Shown piece after piece: positions 1 to 6,909 of a stretch of 34,052 bases of DNA. The notes beneath the pieces were generated by a model, which was not told where the DNA came from, made no database searches, and saw only the letters and a list, made by a program, of their open reading frames with translations. The stretch's first letter is position 1, and the number at the start of each line of letters is the position of its first letter. Source of the stretch: Microcaldota archaeon (GTDB taxonomy: Archaea > Micrarchaeota > Micrarchaeia > Anstonellales > Bilamarchaeaceae); the NCBI GenBank assembly GCA_013425455.1, contig JACCLI010000045.1, forward strand, positions 1-34,052, read 5' to 3'. The translations under genes and the position numbers were made by a program.

Positions 1-59
1 CGATGATGAATGATAGGCGGTCTGACTAAAATTTCATTCGCCCTGGCGATTGAAAAGCG

Positions 60-68
60 ATAAAAAGA
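60..68 (+). promoter_or_regulatory. TATA box for the first secreted Cys-rich protein
   Basis: The sequence ATAAAAAGA is centred about 24 nt upstream of the ATG at 88. This is the spacing expected for an archaeal TATA box driving a leaderless transcript. No Shine-Dalgarno motif is needed. Confidence 0.5.
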
Positions 69-87
69 TTAGGCAGGATACGGTTCC

Positions 88-384
88 ATGAAAAACCTGA
101 TGATTGCCCTGGTTTTGGTTTTCTCACTTGCACCCCTCGCCTTCGCGGCGAGCGACTGCGCACACACCTGCTGCCAGACCTACAACGGAGCGTGGGACGA
201 CGATTTTGACGATTGCCGCTCGCCGGCCGTAGGCTACGATTCCTGCGTTTCCCAGTGCGAGGCGCAGGCAATGGCAGGTGGCCCTATAGGCCCTGACCAG
301 TCCCAAACCACTCATTACACCTGTTGCAGCACGGCCTTTGTGCTGGCCGCATTCGCGGGCGCGCTGTTCCTACGCAGGGAATGA
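88..384 (+). CDS. small secreted Cys-rich protein with CGP-CTERM-like tail
   Basis: This 98-residue protein has a clear signal peptide (about residues 1-20, ending AFA). A Cys-rich segment follows with a Cx3CC motif and further Cys pairs. The C-terminus is CCSTAF, a hydrophobic stretch and a basic end (LRRE). This three-part tail resembles the CGP-CTERM putative sorting signal known from Thermococcales, with CST in place of CGP. It is likely exported and kept at the membrane through its tail, possibly by a lipid on Cys; that is inference. The Cx3CC pattern recurs in the 963-1316 protein, so the two look like divergent paralogs. The stop codon overlaps the start of the next gene (ATGA). No function is known to me. 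Confidence 0.75.
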   Translation: MKNLMIALVLVFSLAPLAFAASDCAHTCCQTYNGAWDDDFDDCRSPAVGYDSCVSQCEAQAMAGGPIGPDQSQTTHYTCCSTAFVLAAFAGALFLRRE

Positions 385-953
385 TTCGCATGGAGCTTGG
401 AAAAACTCTCTACGTACATGAGAGGAAGGCCTGGCGCTCGTGGCTTTCCAGAAACCGCAAGAAAGAGAAGGAAATATGGCTAATCTATTACAAAAAATCC
501 TCAGGAAAGCCCAGAATCCCCTACAATGATGCGGTCGAGGAGGCGCTGTGCTTCGGCTGGATAGACAGCACAGTGAAGAAAATTGACGATGAAAGGTTCG
601 CCCAGCGCTTCACCCCCAGGGGGCCAAGGAGCGGGCTTTCGCAGGCGAACCGGGAAAGGATAAGGGAGATGATTTCCGAAGGGAAAATGACAAAGGCGGG
701 GCTTGCCGCGGTCTCCCATGCGTTTGACGCCGGGAAAAGCGAAATGTTTGCAATCCCAAAATCCATCCTGGCCGCAATCAGGAAGGACAGAAATGCGTGG
801 AAAAACTTCGCGAAACTTCCGGAGAAATACAAAAGGGTGCGCCTCGCATACCTTGAAAGCAGGAAGCGCCATGGCATGGATGAATTCAAAAAAAGCCTGC
901 GGCACTTCATAAAAATGACTGCAAAGAACAAAAGGTTCGGATTTGTAAGGTGA
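381..953 (+). CDS. YdeI/OmpD-associated family protein
   Basis: About 190 residues, with hallmarks of the YdeI/OmpD-associated family: an N-terminal WLSRNR...EIWLIYYKKSSGKP segment, then EEALCFGWIDS, RFTPRGPRS and a C-terminal Arg/Lys-rich helical part ending in a KNKRFG segment. Family members are cytosolic and often labelled bacteriocin-protection proteins; in E. coli, YdeI is linked to antimicrobial peptide tolerance. Their biochemistry is not settled. I chose the ATG at 381 because it overlaps the upstream TGA as ATGA, which suggests translational coupling to the secreted Cys-rich gene; the ATG at 390 is the alternative. The family call is firm, the role is not. Confidence 0.8.
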   Translation: MIRMELGKTLYVHERKAWRSWLSRNRKKEKEIWLIYYKKSSGKPRIPYNDAVEEALCFGWIDSTVKKIDDERFAQRFTPRGPRSGLSQANRERIREMISEGKMTKAGLAAVSHAFDAGKSEMFAIPKSILAAIRKDRNAWKNFAKLPEKYKRVRLAYLESRKRHGMDEFKKSLRHFIKMTAKNKRFGFVR

Positions 954-962
954 TTGCCGGCA

Positions 963-1316
963 TTATCCCCTGAAAGCCGCCAGCAAAGGAACCGCAAGCA
1001 GGATCATCGCACTTCCACAGCATCCCCCTCCGCTGCTGCTGGAAGAGGAACTGCCTCCGGACGCCTGCTGCTCGTAATACGCAACGCACTGCGTATAGGT
1101 ATCCGTGCAATAGCCGCACTGCTCGGTTACAAAACCCTGTTCGCTTTCCGGAACGTTGCACCCCGTCCCCGCCCAACTGTACCCGAGGGGTTCACAGCAA
1201 GACCTATAGCAGCTTTCTCCTTCCGCCCGCTCTGAGGAGCAGTAGTCCTCTGCGCTCTGGGCAAAACCCGAGCCCGCAAGCAGGGCCAAGAACACAACAA
1301 CCTTTATCGGAACCAT
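963..1316 (-). CDS. small secreted Cys-rich protein with Ser linker and CCGS tail
   Basis: This 117-residue protein starts at the ATG at 1316, giving a good signal peptide (VPIKVVVFLALLAGSGFA). The mature part has many Cys, including a Cx3CC motif like that of the 88-384 protein. A Gly/Ser-rich linker leads to CCGSAMILLAVPLLAAF and a short basic end. Linker, Cys-Gly motif, hydrophobic helix and basic end fit the CGP-CTERM style of C-terminal signal, with Ser for Pro. An in-frame extension upstream to 1424 lacks coding character and would bury the signal peptide. A TATA box about 24 nt upstream supports this start. Function unknown. Confidence 0.75.
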   Translation of the reverse strand: MVPIKVVVFLALLAGSGFAQSAEDYCSSERAEGESCYRSCCEPLGYSWAGTGCNVPESEQGFVTEQCGYCTDTYTQCVAYYEQQASGGSSSSSSSGGGCCGSAMILLAVPLLAAFRG

Positions 1317-1333
1317 GTGGGGATTTGCCCCCC

Positions 1334-1345
1334 AATATTTAAATT
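1334..1345 (-). promoter_or_regulatory. TATA box for the 963-1316 gene
   Basis: The AT-rich AATATTTAAATT is centred about 24 nt upstream of the minus-strand ATG at 1316, the spacing of a leaderless archaeal promoter. It decides the start choice for that gene. Confidence 0.55.
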
Positions 1346-1390
1346 GCTTTTCAAGGCAATTTCCGCCAAATCCCCCAAGTGCAGATATTG

Positions 1391-1397
1391 ATTTAAA
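1391..1397 (+). promoter_or_regulatory. TATA box for the flavoprotein gene
   Basis: ATTTAAA is centred 25 nt upstream of the ATG at 1419, consistent with leaderless transcription. It lies back to back with the TATA box of the divergent Cys-rich gene. Confidence 0.5.
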
Positions 1398-1418
1398 CGT
1401 TCTCAGAAAACCATCCTC

Positions 1419-2330
1419 ATGCAATCCAAAAACCTCTCGGATAAGGAACTAATGAAAATGCTAGGAATAGACGCAAAAACCCTCTCCATGTTCAAGAAGG
1501 TCCGCTCGGACGCAATTGCCGAAGCCAAAACGATGGCGAAAGGCAGGAAGGGAAAAATAAAAGTCCTCGGAATCTCCGGCTCCGCCCGCGACAAATTCGA
1601 CATGGCCGGGGAGGATTCGAATTCCGAAGAACTTCTGAAAACATGCCTGGCCCATTGCAGGAAGATGGGCGCAAAAACTGAATTGATTCCTCTCCGTAAA
1701 TACAACATCCAGCACTGCAAGGCCTGCTATTCCACCACGAATACGCAATGCCACTTCTACTGCACCTGCTACCCAAGGGGCAAGGGTGGCGACGACATGA
1801 CCAACATTTTGTATGATAAGATAATCTCCGCGGACGCCATAATCTTCGCAACGCCCGTAAACAATTTCAAAATCTCCGCTCTGATGTCCAATTTCATAGA
1901 CCGCTGCATAAGCCTTGACGGCAGCCTCAAGCCCGCGGACCCGAAGGCCCCCAAGCACCGCGCCCTCAACATAAAGCACATGAAATTCATCGAGCTCACC
2001 GCGGACCAGAAAGTCCCAGGTAGCGGCATGCTCCGCCGCTTTTTGGGAAAGACCGCCGGCATAATAGTCTCCGGCCACGAGGAGGGCGCCTCCTTGGCGA
2101 TAAGCACCCTTTTCATGACGCTCAACCATTTCGGCATGCTCTTCCCCCCCTTCAGCAACATGTATGCCATGTCTTCCGTTTGCAACCCCACATACGAGGA
2201 CAAGAAAATAGTGCTTAGCGATTGCTACAAGGAAGAAACCGAGCTCCTGGCTAAGAATGTGATGCAATCCGTAAGAATGGCCCGCCCGGTGAAGCCCACG
2301 GAATGGGTTTACGATTACAAGGCGAACTGA
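1419..2330 (+). CDS. flavodoxin-fold iron-sulfur flavoprotein / NADPH-dependent FMN reductase family
   Basis: 303 residues. After a helical N-terminal extension of about 45 residues comes the FMN-binding start of a flavodoxin-like fold (KIKVLGISGSAR). A Cys-rich loop (HCKACYSTTNTQCHFYCTC) is where archaeal iron-sulfur flavoproteins bind a cluster. Then come DDM and ADAIIFATPVNNF, typical of NADPH-dependent FMN reductases. The likely role is electron transfer, or reduction of flavin, quinone or oxygen species in the cytosol. The exact Cys spacing of the Isf family (CX2CX2CX4-7C) is not matched cleanly, so cluster binding is uncertain. It is monocistronic with its own TATA box and converges on the SPFH gene. 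Confidence 0.8.
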   Translation: MQSKNLSDKELMKMLGIDAKTLSMFKKVRSDAIAEAKTMAKGRKGKIKVLGISGSARDKFDMAGEDSNSEELLKTCLAHCRKMGAKTELIPLRKYNIQHCKACYSTTNTQCHFYCTCYPRGKGGDDMTNILYDKIISADAIIFATPVNNFKISALMSNFIDRCISLDGSLKPADPKAPKHRALNIKHMKFIELTADQKVPGSGMLRRFLGKTAGIIVSGHEEGASLAISTLFMTLNHFGMLFPPFSNMYAMSSVCNPTYEDKKIVLSDCYKEETELLAKNVMQSVRMARPVKPTEWVYDYKAN

Positions 2331-2333
2331 GGA

Positions 2334-3284
2334 TTACTCCTCGGCCCCCTTCTTCCCCTTCTGCTTGAGCGGGACGATATTCGCACCGGCCATGTCCGAC
2401 ATGACGTTCACGAGGTTGCTCTTGGAATCAATCACATACTTCGTCCCGTTCTCGAAAGAGTCCCGGAAAGTCTCCAGCGCCTTGTAGGTTTGCGCCTCGT
2501 TCTTGAAGTGCTTCTGTATCGCCTCATTCACGATGCGCACCCGGTTCGCCTCTGCGGCTGCAAGCGCCTCTATCTTAATAGCCTCGGCCTTCGCGAGCCT
2601 TTCTATTGCCTGGCCGTGCCCCTCCGCTTCCAGGATTTCGCTCTGCCTCTTCCCCTCGGCGACCTTGATGAATGACCTCTTCTCGCCGTCCGCCCTGGTC
2701 TCCGTAGCGGTGGCAAGGTCCTGAGCCGCAATCTTCTCCTGCTCAGCCTTCACGACCTTGTTCATCGAATCCTGCACGTCCTGCGGGGGCTCAATCCTCT
2801 GCAATTCCACACGGAGCACATCCACACCGTAATTCTTCGTCTCCGTATCCAGTATCTCTTCTATCCTGGTGTTTATTATCGCCCTGTTCTCGTTCGCCTC
2901 GGTCAGGGACATCTGCCCGATCACCGCCCTAAGGGTGGTCTGCGCCAGCGTTGTGAGCTGGCTCCTCACATCATTGACCTGGTAGAGTGAGTTCTCCACA
3001 TTTTGTATCCTGTAATACACGACCGCATCCACAATCGCGTTCAATTTATCCTTTGTGATCACGTTCTGGGAGCCGATGTCTATCATCCTCTCGGTCGTGT
3101 TCACCATAAGCATGTTGTCCACAAAAGGGATGATGATGTGTATGCCCGCATCCACGGTGTGCTGGTACTTCCCGAACCTCTCCACCACGCCCTTCTCCAC
3201 GGGCCGGACTATCCTGACGCCCATCAAAAGAAGGACAAAAAGCCCAACACCCACAAACAGCAAGCATACTTCTTCAAGTGCCAT
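2334..3284 (-). CDS. SPFH/band 7 (stomatin-paraslipin) membrane protein
   Basis: About 316 residues. An N-terminal membrane segment (LLFVGVGLFVLLLMGVRIV) is followed by RPVEKGVVERFGKY, the classic stomatin/paraslipin entry to the SPFH domain. VITKDKLNAIVDAVVYYRI and a long Ala/Glu/Lys-rich coiled coil (roughly residues 185-265) follow. Such proteins form large membrane-bound oligomers that organise membrane microdomains or control membrane proteases. An NfeD partner, often paired with this family, is not seen here. The gene lies directly downstream of the PrsW-like protease on the same strand, which hints at shared membrane quality control. I prefer the ATG at 3284, preceded by a GGGGA ribosome-binding motif, over the GTG at 3299. 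A TATA box lies at 3318-3327. Confidence 0.88.
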   Translation of the reverse strand: MALEEVCLLFVGVGLFVLLLMGVRIVRPVEKGVVERFGKYQHTVDAGIHIIIPFVDNMLMVNTTERMIDIGSQNVITKDKLNAIVDAVVYYRIQNVENSLYQVNDVRSQLTTLAQTTLRAVIGQMSLTEANENRAIINTRIEEILDTETKNYGVDVLRVELQRIEPPQDVQDSMNKVVKAEQEKIAAQDLATATETRADGEKRSFIKVAEGKRQSEILEAEGHGQAIERLAKAEAIKIEALAAAEANRVRIVNEAIQKHFKNEAQTYKALETFRDSFENGTKYVIDSKSNLVNVMSDMAGANIVPLKQKGKKGAEE

Positions 3285-3317
3285 GTAAATTCCCCGCACA
3301 TATTATGCATAGGTTGC

Positions 3318-3327
3318 TTAAATATTT
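3318..3327 (-). promoter_or_regulatory. TATA box for the SPFH gene
   Basis: TTAAATATTT lies about 38 nt upstream of the ATG at 3284, leaving a leader of roughly 14 nt that carries GGGGA. It overlaps the stop codon of the upstream PrsW-like gene, so the SPFH gene may be transcribed independently as well as by read-through. Confidence 0.4.
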
Positions 3328-4814
3328 TTCTGCCTGGCCCTGGTGACCGCCCGGAGGAAAAGGATTATGAGCAGCAGAAGCCCCCCGTAATCAAAGAACG
3401 GGATAAGCACGCAGCAATAGAGCAGCACGCCCGCCCCCCCAAGCAGGGTTATCATCAGTTCTCCGGAATTGTGCATTGCGTGGAATAGGGCCGCGATGGG
3501 CACTCCAATAAGCAACCCCAGCGCAGGGAATTCAAACTTCTTCTCAATCAAGTACCCTATAGTCGCACCGGTAATCGCCGTATACAACCCATGGTTCGCG
3601 GAGAAAACAATCGACCTGAGCAGGAAAAGGAAAAGCCACGACCACACGTCCGCGCCCATCGGGTTCCCGAGGAGGTAAATCCAGTTCTCTATGAACGCAA
3701 AACCCATTCCTATGGTGAACCCGAACACTATTCCATCTTCTATTGAATTGAACTCGTGGTGGTTTGCGAAAATGAGCAATCCGCTCCCCTTGAAGAACTC
3801 CTCCACCGGGGGCGCGACAAGGAATGCGGTGAAGAAGCCCAGCCCGACCAATCCAAAGATAATTCCCATAACCGTATTTATCCCAATCGCCATGAGCGCG
3901 GCAAGCATTCCCCACAGGAACAAAGTCACCAGCACTCTTAGTGGCTCCCTCTCCTTGTAGTCCGCGTACCACCAGATGAAGCACCAGAGGAACGGCACAA
4001 CAAAAGCAATCAGGCCGGACATAATGAATGCCGCCATTGCGGTCCAGGACTTCCACACCTCTCCCGCCACCGCCATATAAAATATCACTATAAGTATCCC
4101 GAGCAGCTCCACACCCCAGAAATATGGGGAAACCATCGCCGCGTGCACCTTCTCCTGCATCTTCCTTTTGATTGAAAATGGCGAAAGCAGGCTGGGCAGT
4201 GAATACTCGCCCTCATAAGCTTCTTCATGTTTTGTCCGGCTCACAATCCACCACGCGGCAAGCGAGAGCGGAACCACCAGAAGGAGAAACGCCCCTCCCA
4301 CGCAAAACAGAGTATTCCCTGCAAAGCTCCAAAAATTATTCTCATACGCGCCCCAGTCCGCCCGCACCTCCAGCGGCCCGTACCCATATTCCCCCTCTTC
4401 CCGGGTGAGCACCGCATACAATTTGTAATTCTCCGAATTCTGATAATTATAAGGTATTGTTGCGTTGCACTCCAGTTCCGTAATCCCTTCCCAGCTCTCC
4501 ATCTCCCCGAGGCAGTCAATTTCCCCCAGCTCCTTCCCCTCCCCAAATATCCTCAAAACAAGCGAATCCGTTTCCGTGAGCGGGGGCGTAACCACCCTCA
4601 GTGGCGCAACATAAGGCGAATCATCCGGAGACGCATAAGCCGGCAGCCCCTCTGCCCTGAACTCCTGCGCCCTCCCCATCGCGTCCAGCTCTTCCAGCCC
4701 GAGGTCTTCTCCCAAAAGAATGGGCAAAATTATTATCGCAAGGCTGACCAGTATCCCGGAGACCACGAGCAGCGCGACAAATATAGGAAGTGCGGCGTTT
4801 ATCTCTTTCAGCAT
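3318..4814 (-). CDS. PrsW-like intramembrane metalloprotease with extracytoplasmic N-terminal domain
   Basis: About 498 residues. The N-terminus has one membrane helix (about 10-35), an extracytoplasmic domain (about 40-160) with a likely disulfide pair (C102, C117), and a second helix. The C-terminal part (about 235-495) is a polytopic PrsW domain with its conserved motifs: PPVEEFFKG (Glu-Glu about 338), GFAFIEN (about 376), SANHGLYTA (His about 408) and LFHAMHN (about 445). In Bacillus subtilis PrsW cuts the anti-sigma factor RsiW to free sigma-W. Here the gene is divergent from a sigma-70 family gene, 168 nt apart, which makes that link worth testing. The extra N-terminal domain could be a sensor (inference). 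ATG 4814 is chosen over GTG 4817 because a TATA-like AT run lies about 27 nt upstream. Confidence 0.85.
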   Translation of the reverse strand: MLKEINAALPIFVALLVVSGILVSLAIIILPILLGEDLGLEELDAMGRAQEFRAEGLPAYASPDDSPYVAPLRVVTPPLTETDSLVLRIFGEGKELGEIDCLGEMESWEGITELECNATIPYNYQNSENYKLYAVLTREEGEYGYGPLEVRADWGAYENNFWSFAGNTLFCVGGAFLLLVVPLSLAAWWIVSRTKHEEAYEGEYSLPSLLSPFSIKRKMQEKVHAAMVSPYFWGVELLGILIVIFYMAVAGEVWKSWTAMAAFIMSGLIAFVVPFLWCFIWWYADYKEREPLRVLVTLFLWGMLAALMAIGINTVMGIIFGLVGLGFFTAFLVAPPVEEFFKGSGLLIFANHHEFNSIEDGIVFGFTIGMGFAFIENWIYLLGNPMGADVWSWLFLFLLRSIVFSANHGLYTAITGATIGYLIEKKFEFPALGLLIGVPIAALFHAMHNSGELMITLLGGAGVLLYCCVLIPFFDYGGLLLLIILFLRAVTRARQKNI

Positions 4815-4835
4815 CACTTTTCCTTTTTGCTAACT

Positions 4836-4846
4836 GATTAAAAATA
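4836..4846 (-). promoter_or_regulatory. TATA box for the PrsW-like gene
   Basis: The AT run GATTAAAAATA is centred about 27 nt upstream of the minus-strand ATG at 4814, fitting leaderless transcription. It lies in the 168-nt divergent region shared with the sigma-70 family gene. Confidence 0.4.
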
Positions 4847-4905
4847 GCTCTGATGCGAAAAGGGAATTGGAGAATAAAGGCCCCGGCTGGCCTATCTCCC
4901 CTCCA

Positions 4906-4934
4906 TTTATATTAGTTATTACATAATACTATTT
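4906..4934 (+). promoter_or_regulatory. AT-rich promoter region of the sigma-70 family gene
   Basis: Two TATA-like elements, TTTATATTA (4906-4914) and ACATAATACTATTT (4921-4934), lie 50-75 nt upstream of the ATG at 4983. Either would give a leader of roughly 30-50 nt, unlike the leaderless genes around it. No convincing bacterial -35 element accompanies CATAAT. The start site cannot be fixed from sequence alone. Confidence 0.35.
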
Positions 4935-4959
4935 GTGGGGATATTTCAATAGTTTACAG

Positions 4960-4998
4960 ATGCCGCCCGGTTCTGGTCTGATATGGCAACCGCACTGA
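4960..4998 (+). other. short upstream ORF overlapping the sigma-70 start
   Basis: An ATG at 4960 opens a 12-codon frame (MPPGSGLIWQPH, then TGA) that runs out of frame across the sigma gene ATG at 4983. If the transcript starts upstream of 4960, translating this frame would compete with or couple to sigma translation. There is no independent evidence of translation. Confidence 0.3.
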
Positions 4999-6128
4999 AA
5001 CACCACGAAACCGCTCCGTTTAAGGGTAGAGTACCCAAATTTGGATTTGAGCGCTACCACCTTCCATCCACAACTCCGCTGCCCAACCTCACCGATGCGC
5101 AGCTAAGCGAAATCATGGCGCGCGGCAGGTCTGCAGAATGCCAGCTTAAGCGGGCCGGGCACCTTTTGGGCAAATCTGAAGGGGATGAGCGCAAAATCCT
5201 GCAAAACAATGCAAGCATGCTTGAATCCGAGATCCGGGAAGCAAGCAAGGCCAGGGATGAGCTCGTTCTGCGCGGGATTCCGCTTGCCTTCCATATGACC
5301 GGGCTCCCGAGCGTCCGCTGGCTGGCCTTTCACGCGGGCTTTGACCTCCAGGATATTTTCCAAACAGCCATGCTGGGGGTGATGAGGGCGGCAGAGAAAT
5401 TTGATTCCGCCATTACTTCCTGCTTTTCCACATATGCATTGTTCTGGGTGCGGCACCGTGTAGTCCGCGAGCTGAAGCGCAGCCGATTCGTCCGGCTTCA
5501 ATTCAACAGCGACCTCTGGCTAAGGTCATACGACCTTGCGAAGAAGTTCATCGAGAAAGGCGATACTAGCGGCGATTCCGTAAAATCCTTCTGCGCAGGG
5601 CACAAGACTGCGGGCAGGATTCTCAAGTCCATGCTCTCGGAAAAAGGCCGGCATAAGGTGGAGGGCGAGAGGGCCAGCCTGCTGCGCCTGAGGGAGGAAA
5701 CCCAGGTGGACCTGACCTTAGACGCCCCATCCCCGTCTTCTTCGGGCTACACTATTGGCGAACTGGCCGGGCAGGGCTCTGAATCTGATTTGATCGAGCG
5801 CATTAACGATAGGAGGCTTGCAAAGAGGCTGATGGCCCGGGCAAGATTAAAGCCAGAGGACCGCGAGATCATAAGGTTTGTTTACCACAACGATTGCTCA
5901 GTTGCAGATGCATCCAGGGAATGCGGGGTATCAAGGGAAACGGCATGCAAGAGGCATGACAGGGCGATATTTACTGCGAGGGAGTACGCCCGCCCCCGAG
6001 GTCTTTTTGAGGAGTACGGCCCCACAACCCCTGGCACCGAACATGTGGTTTCTGAATCCAGGGCAAGAGAGATGGGGCTAAGACGCGCCAGCCTTTCCAA
6101 CGAGCATGCAGAACAGGAAGTTGCCTGA
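4983..6128 (+). CDS. bacterial-type sigma-70 family protein
   Basis: 381 residues. Residues about 85-170 match sigma-70 region 2: RDELVLRGIPLAF, then DLQDIFQTAMLGVMRAAEKF and FSTYALFWVRHRVVRELKR, the core-polymerase-binding and -10-binding helices of bacterial sigma factors. Residues about 243-268 (DLTLDAPS...YTIGELAGQ) resemble the region 3.2 linker. Residues about 275-335 (LKPEDREIIRFVYHNDCSVADASRECGVSRETACKRHDRA) match region 4 with its helix-turn-helix. Residues 1-84 may hold a 1.2-like part. The domain set is not that of a TFB (no zinc ribbon or cyclin folds). Archaea normally lack sigma factors; bacterial-like ones have been reported in a few DPANN genomes. Base and codon use look like the neighbours, so any transfer is old. 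It is divergent from a PrsW-like protease. Whether it binds archaeal RNA polymerase is unknown. Confidence 0.87.
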   Translation: MATALKHHETAPFKGRVPKFGFERYHLPSTTPLPNLTDAQLSEIMARGRSAECQLKRAGHLLGKSEGDERKILQNNASMLESEIREASKARDELVLRGIPLAFHMTGLPSVRWLAFHAGFDLQDIFQTAMLGVMRAAEKFDSAITSCFSTYALFWVRHRVVRELKRSRFVRLQFNSDLWLRSYDLAKKFIEKGDTSGDSVKSFCAGHKTAGRILKSMLSEKGRHKVEGERASLLRLREETQVDLTLDAPSPSSSGYTIGELAGQGSESDLIERINDRRLAKRLMARARLKPEDREIIRFVYHNDCSVADASRECGVSRETACKRHDRAIFTAREYARPRGLFEEYGPTTPGTEHVVSESRAREMGLRRASLSNEHAEQEVA

Positions 6129-6155
6129 GCTAGCTCATTTTTATAAATTTTCTAG
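6127..6155 (+). terminator. palindrome plus T-rich tract after the sigma gene
   Basis: The perfect palindrome GAGCTAGCTC (6127-6136) starts in the sigma stop codon. It is followed by ATTTTTATAAATTTTC, a T-rich run typical of archaeal termination. It likely ends sigma transcription between the convergent sigma and tspO genes. Confidence 0.45.
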
Positions 6156-6207
6156 CCCATACTGCTCTTCGGCCATTCTTTCTCGCCAGCGCCCATGGCA
6201 GAAAGCA

Positions 6208-6687
6208 TTAAGCATTCATCATCATTATGCTGAAATTCAGGAATGCCGCGAAGCTCACCCATAATATGTACGGAATCAGCAGCCACCAAGCCGCCCTATG
6301 CACCTTCCTGAACTCCAGAATAGTAAAAAGTATCGCCGCCCACAGCGCCACAATCACCACGAACCCCGCGAGGGGCGACCTCATCCCGAAAAAAGCAATT
6401 GACCATAATGCATTCAGCACAAGCTGGAGCCCAAAAATCCCCAGAGCCTTCTTCACTCCCTTCTCCCCCAGCCCCCTTTCCCACACCAAATATGCGGAAA
6501 TGCCCATCAATAGATAAAGAAAAGTCCACACCGGCCCGAAAACCCAATTCGGAGGACTGAACGATGGCTTCTCCAGCGCCGCATACCACGTTGGAATTGA
6601 CTGGGCCGTAAAATACCCTCCAATGCCCGCCGCCAAAAAGCACACAAAAACGCTCGCCACCAGCCTCAGCCAGCCGATTCCCTTCAT
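6208..6687 (-). CDS. tspO: TspO/MBR family tryptophan-rich sensory protein
   Basis: 159 residues with five membrane helices. Family signatures are WYAALEKPSFSPPNWVFGPVWTFLY in the first loop and second helix, NALWSIAFFG in helix 3, and a C-terminal AAFLNFSI. TspO proteins bind porphyrins and related ligands in the membrane and are tied to stress and tetrapyrrole handling. Start ATG 6687 gives a normal family length and sits about 26 nt from a TATA box (TTTTAAAG). That box also seems to serve the small divergent gene at 6751. No tetrapyrrole gene is seen nearby. Confidence 0.93.
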   Translation of the reverse strand: MKGIGWLRLVASVFVCFLAAGIGGYFTAQSIPTWYAALEKPSFSPPNWVFGPVWTFLYLLMGISAYLVWERGLGEKGVKKALGIFGLQLVLNALWSIAFFGMRSPLAGFVVIVALWAAILFTILEFRKVHRAAWWLLIPYILWVSFAAFLNFSIMMMNA

Positions 6688-6709
6688 GCAAAAAAGCTCT
6701 CAAACCAGC

Positions 6710-6718
6710 CTTTTAAAG
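6710..6718. promoter_or_regulatory. shared TATA box, tspO and 52-aa gene
   Basis: The near-palindromic CTTTTAAAG sits about 26 nt upstream of tspO (leaderless) on the minus strand. On the plus strand it is about 37 nt upstream of ATG 6751, leaving a 10-12 nt leader that carries an AGGTG ribosome-binding site. It can serve both directions. Confidence 0.5.
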
Positions 6719-6750
6719 CATTAAGGAGAAACCATTTCCAGGTGTTTTTG

Positions 6751-6909
6751 ATGGGAAAGAGCAAGAAGGACCTCGGCCGCATGAAGACAAACATAAAAAA
6801 CAGGATAGCGGAGCTCGAGCAGTTGGTAAGGATGGATCCGTTGCGCAGGAAGCCGGCAATCCACGAGGAACTCGCGAAACTGAAGAAAGACCTTATAGAA
6901 TACGAATAG
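6751..6909 (+). CDS. 52-aa basic coiled-coil protein
   Basis: A short gene of 52 codons starting MGKSKKDLGRMK and ending KKDLIEYE. It is rich in Lys, Glu and Leu with heptad-like spacing, so it is probably a helical hairpin or coiled coil in the cytosol. Support that it is real: a TATA box at 6710-6718, an AGGTG ribosome-binding site (6740-6744) 6 nt before the ATG, and a stop codon that abuts the convergent gene's stop with no gap. No family recognised. It could bind nucleic acid or a partner protein, but nothing shows which. Confidence 0.6.
   Translation: MGKSKKDLGRMKTNIKNRIAELEQLVRMDPLRRKPAIHEELAKLKKDLIEYE

Noticed and set aside
1461-2267. 268-codon frame antisense to the flavoprotein gene
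   Set aside because: No recognisable domain and fully covered by a gene with clear FMN-binding motifs.
4983-6128. Interpretation as an archaeal TFB
   Set aside because: No N-terminal zinc ribbon and no cyclin-like repeats; the region 2 and region 4 sigma motifs fit much better.
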